Of a DNA stretch of 64,000 nt, positions 28,322 through 37,635 are shown piece by piece. This DNA comes from Oceanibaculum nanhaiense (GTDB taxonomy: Bacteria > Pseudomonadota > Alphaproteobacteria > Oceanibaculales > Oceanibaculaceae): assembly GCF_002148795.1 (NCBI RefSeq), contig NZ_MPOB01000001.1, positions 124,001-188,000 of the forward strand, in the 5' to 3' direction. Numbering within the stretch: the first letter of the stretch is position 1; every line of letters begins with the position of its first letter. The notes under the pieces are model-generated. The model was not told the origin of the DNA. It did no database searches and saw nothing but the letters and a program-made list of their open reading frames with translations. Made by a program: the position numbers and the translations under genes.

Positions 28322-28978
28322 ATGGCACGCATGACCAAGGCCGATATCGAGGGGTTTTTCGCCCGGCTCCAGGACGCCAATCCGGAACCGGTGGGAGAGC
28401 TCGACTATGTGAACCCCTATACGCTGCTGGTGGCGGTCGCGCTGTCGGCGCAGGCGACCGACGTGTCGGTGAACAAGGCGACCGCGAAGCTGTTCCCCAT
28501 CGCCGATACGCCGGAAAAGATGCTGGCGCTGGGCGAGGCGGGACTGAAGCAGCACATCAAGACCATCGGCCTGTTCAATTCCAAGGCGAAGAACGTCATC
28601 GAGATGAGCCGCCTGCTGATTGAGCGGCATGGCGGCGAGGTGCCGGCCGACCGCACGGCGCTGGAGGCACTACCCGGGGTTGGCCGCAAGACCGCGAACG
28701 TAGTGCTGAACATCGCCTTCGGCCAGCCGACCATCGCCGTCGACACGCATCTCTTCCGGGTCTCGAACCGCACCGGCCTCGCCCCCGGCAAGACGCCGCT
28801 GGCGGTTGAGCTGGGGCTGGAGAAGCGCATTCCCGCGCCCTATTTGCGGCATGCCCATCACTGGCTGATTCTGCACGGCCGCTATATCTGCAAGGCGCGC
28901 AAGCCGGATTGCTGGCGCTGCATCGTCGCTGATTTCTGCAAATTCAAGGAAAAGACACCCGATCCCGCCAGCCTGTAA
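28322..28978 (+). CDS. nth: Endonuclease III
   Basis: 218 residues from ATG 28322 (MARMTKADIEGFF). A DNA glycosylase/AP lyase that removes oxidised pyrimidines. The helix-hairpin-helix LPGVGRKTANVVLN contains the catalytic Lys, VDTHLFRVSNR the catalytic Asp, and the C-terminal 4Fe-4S loop is C-x6-C-x2-C-x5-C (CKARKPDCWRCIVADFC). Length and spacing are standard. Confidence 0.97.
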   Translation: MARMTKADIEGFFARLQDANPEPVGELDYVNPYTLLVAVALSAQATDVSVNKATAKLFPIADTPEKMLALGEAGLKQHIKTIGLFNSKAKNVIEMSRLLIERHGGEVPADRTALEALPGVGRKTANVVLNIAFGQPTIAVDTHLFRVSNRTGLAPGKTPLAVELGLEKRIPAPYLRHAHHWLILHGRYICKARKPDCWRCIVADFCKFKEKTPDPASL

Positions 28979-29015
28979 CCGGCCTGGCCCGTGAGACGGT
29001 TAGCTGGGGCGGTTC

Positions 29016-29585
29016 TTAGCTGCCGCGCAGAGAGGCGGGCAGCACGGCGAGCCCGTTCAGGCAGGAGCCGACATTCAGTGCCGACAGGCTGCGCGGGTCA
29101 CGCGTCTCGACATGGACGACGCGATATTCGCCCTGCTCCGGATAGAGGAAGATGTCGAGGATGCAGCGGCGGTCGGTATATTGCCAGACCTGGGCCGGGC
29201 TCTCGCGGCGCAGATAACGCGGCTGGCCCAGCAGGCCGCCCAGCTGCTGCGCCGTCATGCCAACCAGTTCCGGCGCCGCGGCCCCCGTCCCGGCCTGCGG
29301 GGCCAGAGACATATTATCCGGCCTGGCCGACGGTTCCGGCAGCAGCCCGGCCAGCCCACCAGAGAGCCCGCTGGCGAAACCAGGCAAGGCGGACGGTTGG
29401 GCAACCATGTCGGAACCCTGCACCGGCGCGGCGGACGCTGCCGTGGATGCGATTGTCGGGCCGGATGGCGCTTCCGTGGCGCAACCCGCCAGCAACAGCG
29501 CCGAAACGGACAGAAGACGGGGCAACAGGCCGCTCTTGCGGCCCTCCTGCCTGTTCCGCCCGATATGCCTGCCCGCCACCTTCAT
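29016..29585 (-). CDS. Small lipoprotein with SmpA/OmlA-like domain
   Basis: 189 residues. A signal peptide ends LLSVSALLLAG|C (Cys near residue 35), so it is lipidated. A long Ala/Ser/Pro-rich tether follows. The only folded part is the C-terminal ~85 residues: ELVGMTAQQLGGLLGQPRYL, then EDRR-type basic residues and CILDIFLYPEQGEYRVVHVE. The GMT...LLGQP element resembles the SmpA/BamE-OmlA family motif, but the match is short, and I give no function. The N-terminal basic stretch (GRNRQEGRKSG) is long for a lipoprotein, so a later start is possible. It ends 37 bp from nth (convergent) and lies 43 bp downstream of the bactofilin gene on the same strand. Confidence 0.72.
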   Translation of the reverse strand: MKVAGRHIGRNRQEGRKSGLLPRLLSVSALLLAGCATEAPSGPTIASTAASAAPVQGSDMVAQPSALPGFASGLSGGLAGLLPEPSARPDNMSLAPQAGTGAAAPELVGMTAQQLGGLLGQPRYLRRESPAQVWQYTDRRCILDIFLYPEQGEYRVVHVETRDPRSLSALNVGSCLNGLAVLPASLRGS

Positions 29586-29628
29586 GCCGTACCTGCCCGA
29601 ATCCGGTTTGCCGCCCCACTACCCCGCG

Positions 29629-30234
29629 TTACGACGCGGCGGTCGGCTTTTCTTCCGTCTTGATCTCGCCCTTGGCGTCCGCCTTGGCAGGCGCGCCGGA
29701 GCGCACATCGCCGTTGATCTCGCCGCCGGCCTCGACCTCAAGCTGGCCATACCGCACCGAGCCCTGGATGCGCCCGCCATTGCGGACGGTCAGCCGGCCA
29801 CGCACGGTAAGCGCGCCATCGAAGCTGCCGCTGATATCGGCTTCCTCGATCTCCGCCTCGCCCTTGAAAACACCCGAAGGCGTGATCTCGATGGCCTGGC
29901 AGTTCTTCAGCTTGGCATCCACCCGGCCTTCCACCACCAGCACCTCGCAGGCGGTGATGTCGCCGCTCAGCACGATCTCCCGGCCGACGGTCAGGCGCCG
30001 GCTGTCCGATACATTGCTGCGCACGGCGCCATCGCCACGACGCCCGGCACCCGGGATATCGAGGCTGCGGCGCGGCAATTCCGGCACGAAATTCGGCGAG
30101 TTCGGCTTGATCGTTGACATTGTGCTCCCCCGTTTTCCTTCCGTATCCGCCTGCCCCCCGGCTTTTTCGGAACGGTCCGAAATCGCATCCTGCGCAGCGA
30201 TTACTTCAGGAGATACTTTTTTGCGCCTGAACAT
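29629..30234 (-). CDS. Bactofilin family cytoskeletal protein
   Basis: 201 residues. The bactofilin (DUF583) beta-helix covers about residues 80-175: VGREIVLSGDITACEVLVVE, GVFKGEAEIEEADISGSFDG, LTVRGRLTVRNGGRIQGSV and EVEAGGEINGDV, with the regular Gly/Val/Ile spacing of the six-stranded rungs. Both ends are disordered and charged, as usual. Bactofilins form nucleotide-free filaments that place cell-wall enzymes or stalk proteins. Neighbours are a lipoprotein and an EI24 membrane protein; no M23 peptidase, its frequent partner, is adjacent. Confidence 0.9.
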   Translation of the reverse strand: MFRRKKVSPEVIAAQDAISDRSEKAGGQADTEGKRGSTMSTIKPNSPNFVPELPRRSLDIPGAGRRGDGAVRSNVSDSRRLTVGREIVLSGDITACEVLVVEGRVDAKLKNCQAIEITPSGVFKGEAEIEEADISGSFDGALTVRGRLTVRNGGRIQGSVRYGQLEVEAGGEINGDVRSGAPAKADAKGEIKTEEKPTAAS

Positions 30235-30296
30235 GTAAATAAATTATTAATGGTTTCCGTACGGCTTCGGACAAGCCGAACATTATGGCTTCGAAA

Positions 30297-31004
30297 TTAT
30301 GCCGGATTTGCTTGCCGCCGCAAGCCCTCGAATAGATGAATCATGGCCGCAGTTGCGAAAACCGGCGCCATCAGATTCACCAGGGGAATCGTCATGAGGA
30401 AGGCAAACAGCGCGCCGAGCGTCACGATGCGCGCACCATACCGTTTCCGCAACGCGGCAGCCTCTGCCGGGTCGAGGCGGCGCAGCGCGGCCTGTTCAAA
30501 ATACTCACGCCCGATCAGATAGCCGTTCAGCAAATAAAACAGCAAAAAATTGACGGCGGGCAAAAGGAGATAAACCGGCAAGGCCAGAAGATTGAGCAAC
30601 AGCGACAGCGCAAGGAACCGCGCCGCCATTGCAACTGCTTCGACGATGCCTTGCTCGCGCGCCGCCGGCAGCCCCGGATAGTGGCGGTCCTCCACGGCGA
30701 CTGCGACGCGATCCAGGAAAATCCCGCTCACTGCCGTCGCCACCACGGGGAACAGCAGCCAGGTCAGCCCCAGCACCGCCAGTCCGCCCAGCACATCGAC
30801 CAGCAGGCGGAACGGATATTCGAACGGCGACGCGGTTTCCGGCGACAGACCGAGATCGGTCAGGCTGACCCCCGACAGCAGCCAGCCGATGGCCCAGAAC
30901 AGCAAGCCGAACACCAGCGCCGCCGCACCGATGCCCAGCCACACCACGCTGCGCAGCCGCGGATCGGAGAATTGCCTGAGGGCTTTCAGAAGGGCGTCCA
31001 GCAT
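30297..31004 (-). CDS. EI24/CysZ-type membrane protein
   Basis: 235 residues from ATG 31004 (MLDALLKALRQFSDPRLR); the open frame further upstream lacks membrane-protein character. Four or more transmembrane segments are visible: VVWLGIGAAALVFGLLFWAI, VLGGLAVLGLTWLLFPVVAT, LALSLLLNLLALPVYLLLPA and GALFAFLMTIPLVNLMAP. The conserved core (VSGIFLDRVAVAVEDRHYPG, FYLLNGYLIGREYFE) is that of EI24/CysZ proteins. CysZ transports sulfate, but alphaproteobacterial members are uncharacterised, and no cysteine-biosynthesis gene is near, so I do not assign sulfate. It is divergent from the adenosine-kinase-like gene. Confidence 0.83.
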   Translation of the reverse strand: MLDALLKALRQFSDPRLRSVVWLGIGAAALVFGLLFWAIGWLLSGVSLTDLGLSPETASPFEYPFRLLVDVLGGLAVLGLTWLLFPVVATAVSGIFLDRVAVAVEDRHYPGLPAAREQGIVEAVAMAARFLALSLLLNLLALPVYLLLPAVNFLLFYLLNGYLIGREYFEQAALRRLDPAEAAALRKRYGARIVTLGALFAFLMTIPLVNLMAPVFATAAMIHLFEGLRRQANPA

Positions 31005-31159
31005 GGAAGGCAGCTTTCGGTTAGGGGCAGAATCCCGTAGAGATCGGAATGGCAAAGGGCAACGGCAAGCGCCACTTGTTGCCAGCGGCGCGGCGGTTAT
31101 ACTGCCACGCCATCGACGATGATTCCGCAAGCTTGGCCATCCGCCGGGAAGATAAAGTA

Positions 31160-32155
31160 ATGACAGAAACCCGCTTCGACGTTCTCGGCATCGGCAATGC
31201 CATCGTGGACGTGCTCAGCCGCACCGACGATGCCTTCCTGGAAACCCACGGCCTGGACAAGGGGGCGATGCGGCTGATCGATGCGGAACAGGCGGAACGT
31301 CTCTATGCCCAGATGGGACCAGGGGTGGAGATGTCCGGCGGATCGGCGGCCAACACGCTGCATGGCATCGCCTCGCTGGGCGGGCGCGGCGCCTTCATTG
31401 GCAAGGTGCGCAACGATACGCTGGGAAACATCTTCCGCCACGACATGAAGGCAGCCGGTGTCAGCTTCGAGACCGCATCCGCCAGTGACGGGCCGCCGAC
31501 CGCGCGCTGCCTGATTCTGGTGACCCCGGACGCGCAGCGCACCATGAACACTTTTCTTGGCGCCTGTATCGAGCTGACGCCCGACGATGTGGATACCGAT
31601 CTCGTCGCGGCCTCCGCCTACACCTATCTCGAAGGCTATCTGTGGGATCCGCCGCAGGCCAAGGCCGCCTTCCTGAAGGCGGCGAACGCGGCGCATGAGG
31701 CCGGCCGCAAGGTTGCGCTGTCGCTGTCGGATGCCTTCTGCGTGGAACGCCACCGCCGGGAATTCCGCGCGCTGGTGGAAAAGCATGTCGATGTGCTGTT
31801 CGCCAACGAGGCGGAGATCAAGGCGCTGTTCGAAGTCGCCAGCTTCGACGACGCGATGCAGGCGATCCGCGGCAAGGTCGAGGTCGCGGCGCTGACCCGC
31901 AGCGAGAAGGGCGCGGTGATCGTCACCGCAGACGAGGTGCATGTGCTGGATGCCGAGCCGGTCGAGGCGGTGATGGACACCACCGGCGCCGGTGATCTGT
32001 ACGCCAGCGGCTTCCTGTACGGGCTGACCCGCGGCCTGCCGGTCGCGGTCTGCGGTTCGCTGGGCGCGCTGGCCGCCGCCGAGGTGATCTCGCATTTCGG
32101 TGCCCGTCCGGAACGGTCCCTGGCAGAGCTGGTGGCGGACAAGGTGCATGCGTGA
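31160..32155 (+). CDS. PfkB family carbohydrate/adenosine kinase
   Basis: 331 residues from ATG 31160 (MTETRFDVLGIGNAIVDVL), preceded by a GGGAAG. Ribokinase/PfkB fold: the N-terminal lid with EMSGGSAANTLHGIASLGGR and the C-terminal signature DTTGAGDLYASGFLYG with the catalytic Asp. The pattern is that of alphaproteobacterial adenosine-kinase-like proteins, which phosphorylate adenosine or a related nucleoside. The stop overlaps the next gene's start by 4 bp. Confidence 0.88.
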   Translation: MTETRFDVLGIGNAIVDVLSRTDDAFLETHGLDKGAMRLIDAEQAERLYAQMGPGVEMSGGSAANTLHGIASLGGRGAFIGKVRNDTLGNIFRHDMKAAGVSFETASASDGPPTARCLILVTPDAQRTMNTFLGACIELTPDDVDTDLVAASAYTYLEGYLWDPPQAKAAFLKAANAAHEAGRKVALSLSDAFCVERHRREFRALVEKHVDVLFANEAEIKALFEVASFDDAMQAIRGKVEVAALTRSEKGAVIVTADEVHVLDAEPVEAVMDTTGAGDLYASGFLYGLTRGLPVAVCGSLGALAAAEVISHFGARPERSLAELVADKVHA

Positions 32156-33489
32156 ACGCAACGGGTGGTCTGGCGGGCCGTTTCGTCCGTAGCCTGAGAG
32201 GTTGGCTGGCGGACTCCACCATCTATCTGGAACGGCCGGTCCTTACCCAGTTCTTCCTCGGTTTCGCCAGTGGCCTGCCGCTGCTGCTGACCTTGTCCAC
32301 GCTGACCGTGTGGCTGGCCGAATCCGGCGTCTCCAAGACCGCCATCGGCCTGTTCGCCCTGGTCGGCGCGCCCTATACCTTCAAATTCGCCTGGGCGCCG
32401 CTGATCGACCGCCTGCCGATCCCGGTGCTGACCGGGCTGTTCGGCCGCCGGCGCGGCTGGATGCTGGCCTGCCAGGCCGGCCTCGTGCTGGCGATCCTCG
32501 GCCTCGGCGCCAGCGATCCCGCGGTCGATGCGGGCCGCACTGCGATCTTCGCGCTGCTGGTCGCCTTCTTCTCCGCCAGCCAGGACATCGTGATCGACGC
32601 TTTCCGCGTGGAAAGCCTGGAGACGCGCCAGCAGGGTGCGGGGGCGGGCATCCTGGTGTTCGGCTATCGCATGGGCATGCTGGTGGCGGGGGCGGGATCG
32701 CTCTATCTCGCTGCCTTCCATGGCTGGTTCGCGACCTACGCGATCATGGCGGTCCTCGCGCTCACCGGCAGTCTCGCCATCCTGCTGAGTCCGGAACCGG
32801 CGGATGGCCAGCCGGCACAGGAGGGCACGCCGGGTCTCGCCGCCTGGCTGCACGGCGCGGTGGTCGCCCCCTTCGCCGATTTCCTGACGCGGCCGTCCTG
32901 GCTGGCGATCCTGCTGTTCATCGTGCTGTACAAGTTCGGTGACGCGCTGGCCGGCGTGATGGCCAACCCGTTCTATATCGAGATGGGCTTCTCCAAGATC
33001 GAGATCGCCAATGTCTCCAAGCTGTTCGGCCTGGTGGCGACGCTCGCCGGCGGGCTGATCGGCGGCATCATGGTGGCCAGGTTCGGCCTGCTGAAAAGCC
33101 TGATGGTCTGCGGCGTGCTGCAGATGGCCTCCAACCTGATGTTCGCGGTGCAGGCGATGGCCGGCTACGACCTTGCCCTGCTGACCGTGACCATCGGCCT
33201 GGAGAATCTGACCGGCGGCATGGGCACGGCGGCCTTCGTCGCCTATCTCTCCAGCCTGTGCAACGTTGCCTATACGGCGACGCAATATGCGCTGCTCAGC
33301 TCGCTGATGGCCTTCGCGCGCACCGTGCTGGCCTCCTCCGGCGGCTGGCTGGCCGATCACATGGACTGGGTCGGCTTCTTCCTGCTGTCGGCGGTGGCCG
33401 CACTGCCCGGCCTTGTGATGCTGATCTGGCTGATGCGCGCGCTGCCGGCACACGCCGCTGCGCTGCGCCAGGACCGTCCCGCCGAGTGA
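32152..33489 (+). CDS. AmpG-like MFS transporter
   Basis: 445 residues from GTG 32152, overlapping the kinase stop (GTGA), which indicates translational coupling. About 12 transmembrane helices in the major facilitator pattern. The AmpG family marks are FLGFASGLPLLLTLSTLTVW, APYTFKFAWAPLIDRLPIP, FSASQDIVIDAFRVESLE and LTGGMGTAAFVAYLSSLCN. AmpG imports GlcNAc-anhydro-muropeptides for peptidoglycan recycling. No amp or nag gene adjoins, so the substrate is a family-based inference. Confidence 0.88.
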   Translation: MNATGGLAGRFVRSLRGWLADSTIYLERPVLTQFFLGFASGLPLLLTLSTLTVWLAESGVSKTAIGLFALVGAPYTFKFAWAPLIDRLPIPVLTGLFGRRRGWMLACQAGLVLAILGLGASDPAVDAGRTAIFALLVAFFSASQDIVIDAFRVESLETRQQGAGAGILVFGYRMGMLVAGAGSLYLAAFHGWFATYAIMAVLALTGSLAILLSPEPADGQPAQEGTPGLAAWLHGAVVAPFADFLTRPSWLAILLFIVLYKFGDALAGVMANPFYIEMGFSKIEIANVSKLFGLVATLAGGLIGGIMVARFGLLKSLMVCGVLQMASNLMFAVQAMAGYDLALLTVTIGLENLTGGMGTAAFVAYLSSLCNVAYTATQYALLSSLMAFARTVLASSGGWLADHMDWVGFFLLSAVAALPGLVMLIWLMRALPAHAAALRQDRPAE

Positions 33490-33516
33490 ATTTTTGCCGC
33501 AGCGGTGCGACAAGGC

Positions 33517-33544
33517 TTGCTGCGCCGCAACAAATGCGTAGGAT
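33517..33544 (+). promoter_or_regulatory. Candidate ppa promoter
   Basis: TTGCTG (33517-33522) and TAGGAT (33539-33544), 16 bp apart, lie 55 bp before ppa in a 109-bp gap. Confidence 0.35.
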
Positions 33545-33598
33545 GCGCGCCAACTCCGGCCCTTGCGGCCTGCAGCCTATTCAGCCAGCGAGACCGTT

Positions 33599-34132
33599 AT
33601 GGACATCAGCAAGATTTCGATCGGCAAGAACCCGCCTTACGACGTGAATGTCATCGTCGAGATTCCGCTTGGCGGCGCGCCCGTGAAGTATGAGGTGGAC
33701 AAGGAATCCGGCGCGATGTTCGTCGATCGCTTCCTGCACACCGCCATGTATTACCCGGCCAATTACGGCTTCGTCCCGCACACCCTGTCCGAGGATGGCG
33801 ATCCGGTCGATGTGCTGGTGCTGGGCAATGTGCCGGTGGTGCCGGGCTCGGTGATGCGGTCGCGCCCGGTCGGCGTCATGCTGATGGAAGACGAGAAGGG
33901 GCCAGACGAGAAGATTCTGGCCGTCCCGGTGGACGAACTGCACCCCTATTACAACAATATCGCCAGCTACAAGGATGTGCGCGAGGTGCTGTTGCAGCAG
34001 ATCGAGCACTTCTTCACCCACTATAAGGATCTGGAGCCGAACAAGTGGGTCCGGGTGAATGGCTGGGGCGATGCCGAGCAGGCGCGGGCCATGATCACCG
34101 CCGCCATCGAGCGCGACAAGACGGCGAAGTAG
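33599..34132 (+). CDS. ppa: Inorganic pyrophosphatase (family I)
   Basis: 177 residues from ATG 33599 ([20 protein letters not shown]). It hydrolyses pyrophosphate released by biosynthesis. The metal-binding core [12 protein letters not shown] with three Asp, the upstream [14 protein letters not shown] and the downstream [16 protein letters not shown] match the family; length is that of bacterial hexameric enzymes. A bidirectional terminator separates it from the convergent HIT gene. Confidence 0.97.
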   Translation: MDISKISIGKNPPYDVNVIVEIPLGGAPVKYEVDKESGAMFVDRFLHTAMYYPANYGFVPHTLSEDGDPVDVLVLGNVPVVPGSVMRSRPVGVMLMEDEKGPDEKILAVPVDELHPYYNNIASYKDVREVLLQQIEHFFTHYKDLEPNKWVRVNGWGDAEQARAMITAAIERDKTAK

Positions 34133-34154
34133 GAAGTAGGCGGATATATCCGGT

Positions 34155-34184
34155 AAAAAAAACCCCCGCTCCGGCGGGGGTTTT
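34155..34184. terminator. Bidirectional intrinsic terminator, ppa / his operon
   Basis: AAAACCCCCGC (34159-34169) pairs with GCGGGGGTTTT (34174-34184) around TCCG. An A-run precedes and a T-run ends the stem, so it works for ppa on the plus strand and for the his operon and HIT gene on the minus strand. Confidence 0.9.
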
Positions 34185-34187
34185 GCT

Positions 34188-34556
34188 TTACGCCGTCACC
34201 TTGTTGATCATGCGGCCCAGCGAGGCGCCGCCGAACACATGGATATGGAGGTGCGGCACTTCCTGATGGCCGTTCTGGCCGATGTTGGAGAGGATGCGGT
34301 AGCCGGCCTCGGCGCAGCCCAGATCGCGCGCCACCTTGCCGACCATGCGGATCAGCGCCGCGATTTCCGCCTCCGAGGCGTTTGCCGAGAAATCGTCGAA
34401 GGAGATATAGGCCCCCTTCGGAATCACCAGCGCATGCACCGGCGCCATCGGATTGATGTCGTGGAAGGCGAGCGTGTGCTCGTCCTCGGCGATTTTCTTG
34501 CAGGGAATCTCGCCGCGCAGGATGCGGGCGAAGATGTTGTTCGGATCGTAGGCCAT
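34188..34556 (-). CDS. hinT: HIT family protein (HinT-like purine nucleoside phosphoramidase)
   Basis: 122 residues. The HIT motif HLHIHVFGG is at about residues 102-110 and the N-terminal NNIFARILRGEIPCKKIAED is typical of HinT, which cleaves AMP-lysine and other nucleoside phosphoramidates. It is the last gene of the his operon, 21 bp after hisE. hinT next to hisE is a frequent pairing, with no known pathway link. Confidence 0.93.
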   Translation of the reverse strand: MAYDPNNIFARILRGEIPCKKIAEDEHTLAFHDINPMAPVHALVIPKGAYISFDDFSANASEAEIAALIRMVGKVARDLGCAEAGYRILSNIGQNGHQEVPHLHIHVFGGASLGRMINKVTA

Positions 34557-34577
34557 CGTGCTTCCCCCTGTTACCAG

Positions 34578-34898
34578 TCAGTCCGCCTTGCGGGACTTCT
34601 TCTCCTCCAGGCCGGAGCGGCCCATGCGCGCCTCCAGCGAGCGCCAGACCTCTTCCGGCTGAATGCCCAGCGCCACCCAGGACACCAGCAGGTGATAGAG
34701 CACGTCGGCGCTTTCCGAGACCAGCTTGTCGCGGTCACCCATCAGCACTTCCAGCGCCGCCTCGACGCCCTCCTCGCCCAGCTTCTTGGCGATCTTCTTG
34801 CGGTCGCCCAGCAGCTTCGCCGTATAGCTGACGTCGGGATCGGCATCCTTGCGCGATTCCAGGATACGGAACAGTTCGTCCAGCGTGCTCTGGCTCAT
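34578..34898 (-). CDS. hisE: Phosphoribosyl-ATP pyrophosphatase
   Basis: 106 residues. Second step of histidine synthesis: PR-ATP to [25 protein letters not shown] and [12 protein letters not shown] carry the all-alpha NTP pyrophosphatase acidic motif (E-x-x-E, then E-x-x-D). It starts inside the hisF stop (4-bp overlap). HisI (PR-AMP cyclohydrolase) is not fused and not in the window. Confidence 0.96.
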   Translation of the reverse strand: MSQSTLDELFRILESRKDADPDVSYTAKLLGDRKKIAKKLGEEGVEAALEVLMGDRDKLVSESADVLYHLLVSWVALGIQPEEVWRSLEARMGRSGLEEKKSRKAD

Positions 34899-35671
34899 GC
34901 CGCCTGCCTTTCCGGGGTCAGTCTGACGGGAATGCCGGCGGCCGCCATCGCCGCCTTCACCTCGGCGATGCGGTATTCGCCGAAATGGAAGATTGAGGCC
35001 GCCAGAACCGCCGAGGCATGACCCTCGGTCACGCCCTCGATCAAATGCTGCAGATTGCCGACACCGCCCGAGGCGATGACCGGGATGGTGACGGCATCGG
35101 CGATGGCGCGGGTCAGCGGCAGGTCGAAGCCCTGTTTGGTGCCGTCGCGGTCCATCGAGGTCAGCAGGATTTCGCCGGCGCCATATTCCATCATGCGCTG
35201 CGCCCAGCCGACCGCCTCAATGCCGGTGGCGTTGCGGCCACCATGGGTGAACACCTCGAAGCCATCGCCGGCGCGCTTGGCGTCCACCGCCACGGTGATG
35301 CACTGGCTGCCGAACTTCTGGGCGGCCTGACGCACGAAATCCGGGTCCTTCACGGCGGCGGTGTTGATCGACACCTTGTCGGCCCCGGCCAGCAGCAGCT
35401 TGCGGATATCGTCGAGCGTGCGCACGCCGCCGCCGACGGTCAGCGGCATGAAGCATTGCTCGGCGGTGCGCGACACCACATCGAGGATGATGCCGCGATT
35501 GTCGGAAGAGGCGGTGATGTCGAGGAAGCACAGCTCGTCCGCGCCCTCACGGTCATAGAGCCTTGCCTGCTCGACCGGATCGCCGGCATCACGCAGATCG
35601 ACGAAGTTCACGCCCTTCACGACGCGCCCGCCCTTCACGTCGAGGCAGGGGATGATGCGGGTCTTCAGCAT
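34895..35671 (-). CDS. hisF: Imidazole glycerol phosphate synthase, cyclase subunit
   Basis: 258 residues from ATG 35671 ([20 protein letters not shown]). A TIM barrel that with HisH turns PRFAR and ammonia into IGP and AICAR. The catalytic Asp residues are in [12 protein letters not shown] (Asp11) and [25 protein letters not shown] and [13 protein letters not shown] bind the two phosphates. It is one base from the hisA stop and overlaps hisE by 4 bp. Confidence 0.97.
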   Translation of the reverse strand: MLKTRIIPCLDVKGGRVVKGVNFVDLRDAGDPVEQARLYDREGADELCFLDITASSDNRGIILDVVSRTAEQCFMPLTVGGGVRTLDDIRKLLLAGADKVSINTAAVKDPDFVRQAAQKFGSQCITVAVDAKRAGDGFEVFTHGGRNATGIEAVGWAQRMMEYGAGEILLTSMDRDGTKQGFDLPLTRAIADAVTIPVIASGGVGNLQHLIEGVTEGHASAVLAASIFHFGEYRIAEVKAAMAAAGIPVRLTPERQAA

Positions 35672-35672
35672 G

Positions 35673-36410
35673 TCAGGCGGCCTCCTTCCCATCGAGAACG
35701 GCAATCGCCTGCGTCAGGTCGATGCGCCCATCATAGAGCGCGCGGCCGCTGATCACGCCCTCGATGCCGGACTCGGCCACCGCCATCAGACCCCGCAGAT
35801 CGTCCAGTGAGGCGACGCCGCCCGAGGCGATGACCGGGATCGAGATGGCACGCGCCAGATCGGCGGTCGCCTGTACATTCACACCCTGCAGGGCGCCATC
35901 GCGGTCGATATCGGTATAGATGATGGCGGCAACGCCGGCATCCTCGAAGCGGCGCGCGAGGTCGAGCGCGGTCACGTCCGAGGTTTCGGCCCAGCCCTCG
36001 ACCGCCACCCGGCCGCCGCGCGCGTCGATGCCCACCGCGATCCGGCCCGGATGCGCCTTGCAGGCCTCGATGACCAGCTGCGGGTTGCGCAGCGCCGCCG
36101 TGCCCAGGATGATTCGGGAAATGCCGGCCGCCAGCCAGCGCTCGATTCCGGCATGATCGCGGATGCCGCCGCCAAGCTGCACCGGCACCGAGACGGCGGC
36201 AAGGATCGAGCGCACCGCCACCTCGTTCACCGCCTTGCCGGCGAAGGCGCCGTCGAGATCGACCACATGCAGCCACTGGCAGCCGGCGGCCTGGAACTTG
36301 GCGGCCTGCGCGCCCGGGTCGTCGCTGAACACGGTGGCCTTGTCCATCTCGCCATGCAGCAGGCGGACACACTCGCCGCCCTTCAGGTCGATGGCGGGGT
36401 AGAGGATCAT
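35673..36410 (-). CDS. hisA: ProFAR isomerase HisA
   Basis: 245 residues. Isomerises ProFAR to [25 protein letters not shown] has the catalytic Asp8; [25 protein letters not shown] (second Asp) and [16 protein letters not shown] complete the (beta/alpha)8 phosphate sites. It overlaps the upstream acetyltransferase gene by 4 bp. Confidence 0.97.
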   Translation of the reverse strand: MILYPAIDLKGGECVRLLHGEMDKATVFSDDPGAQAAKFQAAGCQWLHVVDLDGAFAGKAVNEVAVRSILAAVSVPVQLGGGIRDHAGIERWLAAGISRIILGTAALRNPQLVIEACKAHPGRIAVGIDARGGRVAVEGWAETSDVTALDLARRFEDAGVAAIIYTDIDRDGALQGVNVQATADLARAISIPVIASGGVASLDDLRGLMAVAESGIEGVISGRALYDGRIDLTQAIAVLDGKEAA

Positions 36411-36973
36411 GACAGCGGAATCTCCTGCTTCGGCGCCTCGGTCTCGCTGAGGTTCTTGTAATAGAAATGGCCGGCGATAATGTCGCCCCCCACCCGGGCA
36501 TAATAGGGATGCGTGCCCCAGCGCACATAGCCCAGCGATTCGTAAAGCTTGATCGCCGCCGACTGGCTGTCGCGCACATCAAGGTTGATGCTGCGGAAGC
36601 CCCAGGCCCGCGCCGCCTGCTCGGCAGCCACGACAATGGCGCGCGCCAGACCATGCCCGCGCGCCCAGGGCGCCACGAAATGACCGGTCAGCTGCAAGGC
36701 GAAAGCCTGCGCCTCATTATTGCGGGCCGGGCGCAGAGTCTGCGCCGCCGCCGCGATGGTGCCGTCCAGCCGGCCGACGAACAAGTGCCGCTCCGGCACC
36801 AGCAGCACGCCGCGCCAGTAGGCTTCCAGCACATGGCGCGCCGGCGGCGTCACCCAGCCGAAGCCGCCGCCATCCAGAATGGCGCCCTCGGTGGCGTCGC
36901 ACAAATCCTCGAGATCGTTCCCGGAGAATTCTTCCAGCCGCTCGGCCGATGTCCTGACCGCGATTTCCGTCAT
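36407..36973 (-). CDS. GNAT N-acetyltransferase inside the his operon
   Basis: 188 residues. The GNAT core is in the second half: [40 protein letters not shown] (acetyl-CoA loop, R-G-H-G-L-A in place of Q/R-x-x-G-x-G/A) and [20 protein letters not shown]. The substrate is unknown. It overlaps hisH and hisA by 4 bp on each side, so it is translated as part of the histidine operon. From memory, the Azospirillum his operon has an unassigned ORF in the same place, which suggests a lineage-specific but old insertion. Confidence 0.88.
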   Translation of the reverse strand: MTEIAVRTSAERLEEFSGNDLEDLCDATEGAILDGGGFGWVTPPARHVLEAYWRGVLLVPERHLFVGRLDGTIAAAAQTLRPARNNEAQAFALQLTGHFVAPWARGHGLARAIVVAAEQAARAWGFRSINLDVRDSQSAAIKLYESLGYVRWGTHPYYARVGGDIIAGHFYYKNLSETEAPKQEIPLS

Positions 36974-37626
36974 GGTGTCCAGCCCAGGAAATTGGCGATC
37001 AGCCGCAAGCCGGCCTCCTGGCTCTTTTCCGGATGGAACTGCGTGCCGACCAGATTATCGCGCCCGATGATGGCGGTGACCGGCCCGCCATAATCGACCG
37101 TCGCCAGCCTATGTGCCGGATCGGCAACCGCCAGATGATAGGAATGCACAAAATAGGCATGGTCGCCTGAGCGGATGCCGGCCAGCACCGGATGCTCCGC
37201 GCCGTTCAGCTCCAGCTCGTTCCAGCCCATATGCGGCACTTTCAGCGTCTTGTCCGACGGCGTCAGCGCCACCACGTCGCCGGGAATCCAGCCCAGCCCC
37301 TGGCTGGTCTCGAATTCCAGGCCGCGATCCGCCATCAGCTGCATGCCGACGCAGATGCCGAGGAACGGCTTGCCGCCCTGGATCACCTGCGCCTCCAGCG
37401 CCTCGATCATGCCGGGCACCGCTGTCAGGCCGCGCTTGCAATCGGCGAAGGCGCCGACGCCGGGCAGCACGATATGGCTGGCCGTGGCCAGCACCGCCGC
37501 CTCGTCGGTGACTGTCACCTCGGCATCGATGCCATTGTCGCGCGCCGCGCGCTCGAAGGCCTTGGCCGCCGAACGAAGGTTGCCGGAGCCGTAATCGATG
37601 ATGACGGCCCGCTTCTTCCCTGTCAT
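36970..37626 (-). CDS. hisH: Imidazole glycerol phosphate synthase, glutaminase subunit
   Basis: 218 residues. Class I glutamine amidotransferase that feeds ammonia to HisF. The nucleophile is in [17 protein letters not shown] (Cys ~92); the His/Glu pair is in [36 protein letters not shown] begins the protein. It lies 9 bp after hisB and overlaps the GNAT gene by 4 bp. Confidence 0.97.
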   Translation of the reverse strand: MTGKKRAVIIDYGSGNLRSAAKAFERAARDNGIDAEVTVTDEAAVLATASHIVLPGVGAFADCKRGLTAVPGMIEALEAQVIQGGKPFLGICVGMQLMADRGLEFETSQGLGWIPGDVVALTPSDKTLKVPHMGWNELELNGAEHPVLAGIRSGDHAYFVHSYHLAVADPAHRLATVDYGGPVTAIIGRDNLVGTQFHPEKSQEAGLRLIANFLGWTP

Positions 37627-37635
37627 CGCCGCCTC

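Noticed and set aside
31636-33513. 625-codon minus-strand frame over the kinase and AmpG-like genes
   Set aside because: Gln/His/Arg-rich translation expected from the complement of membrane-protein codons.
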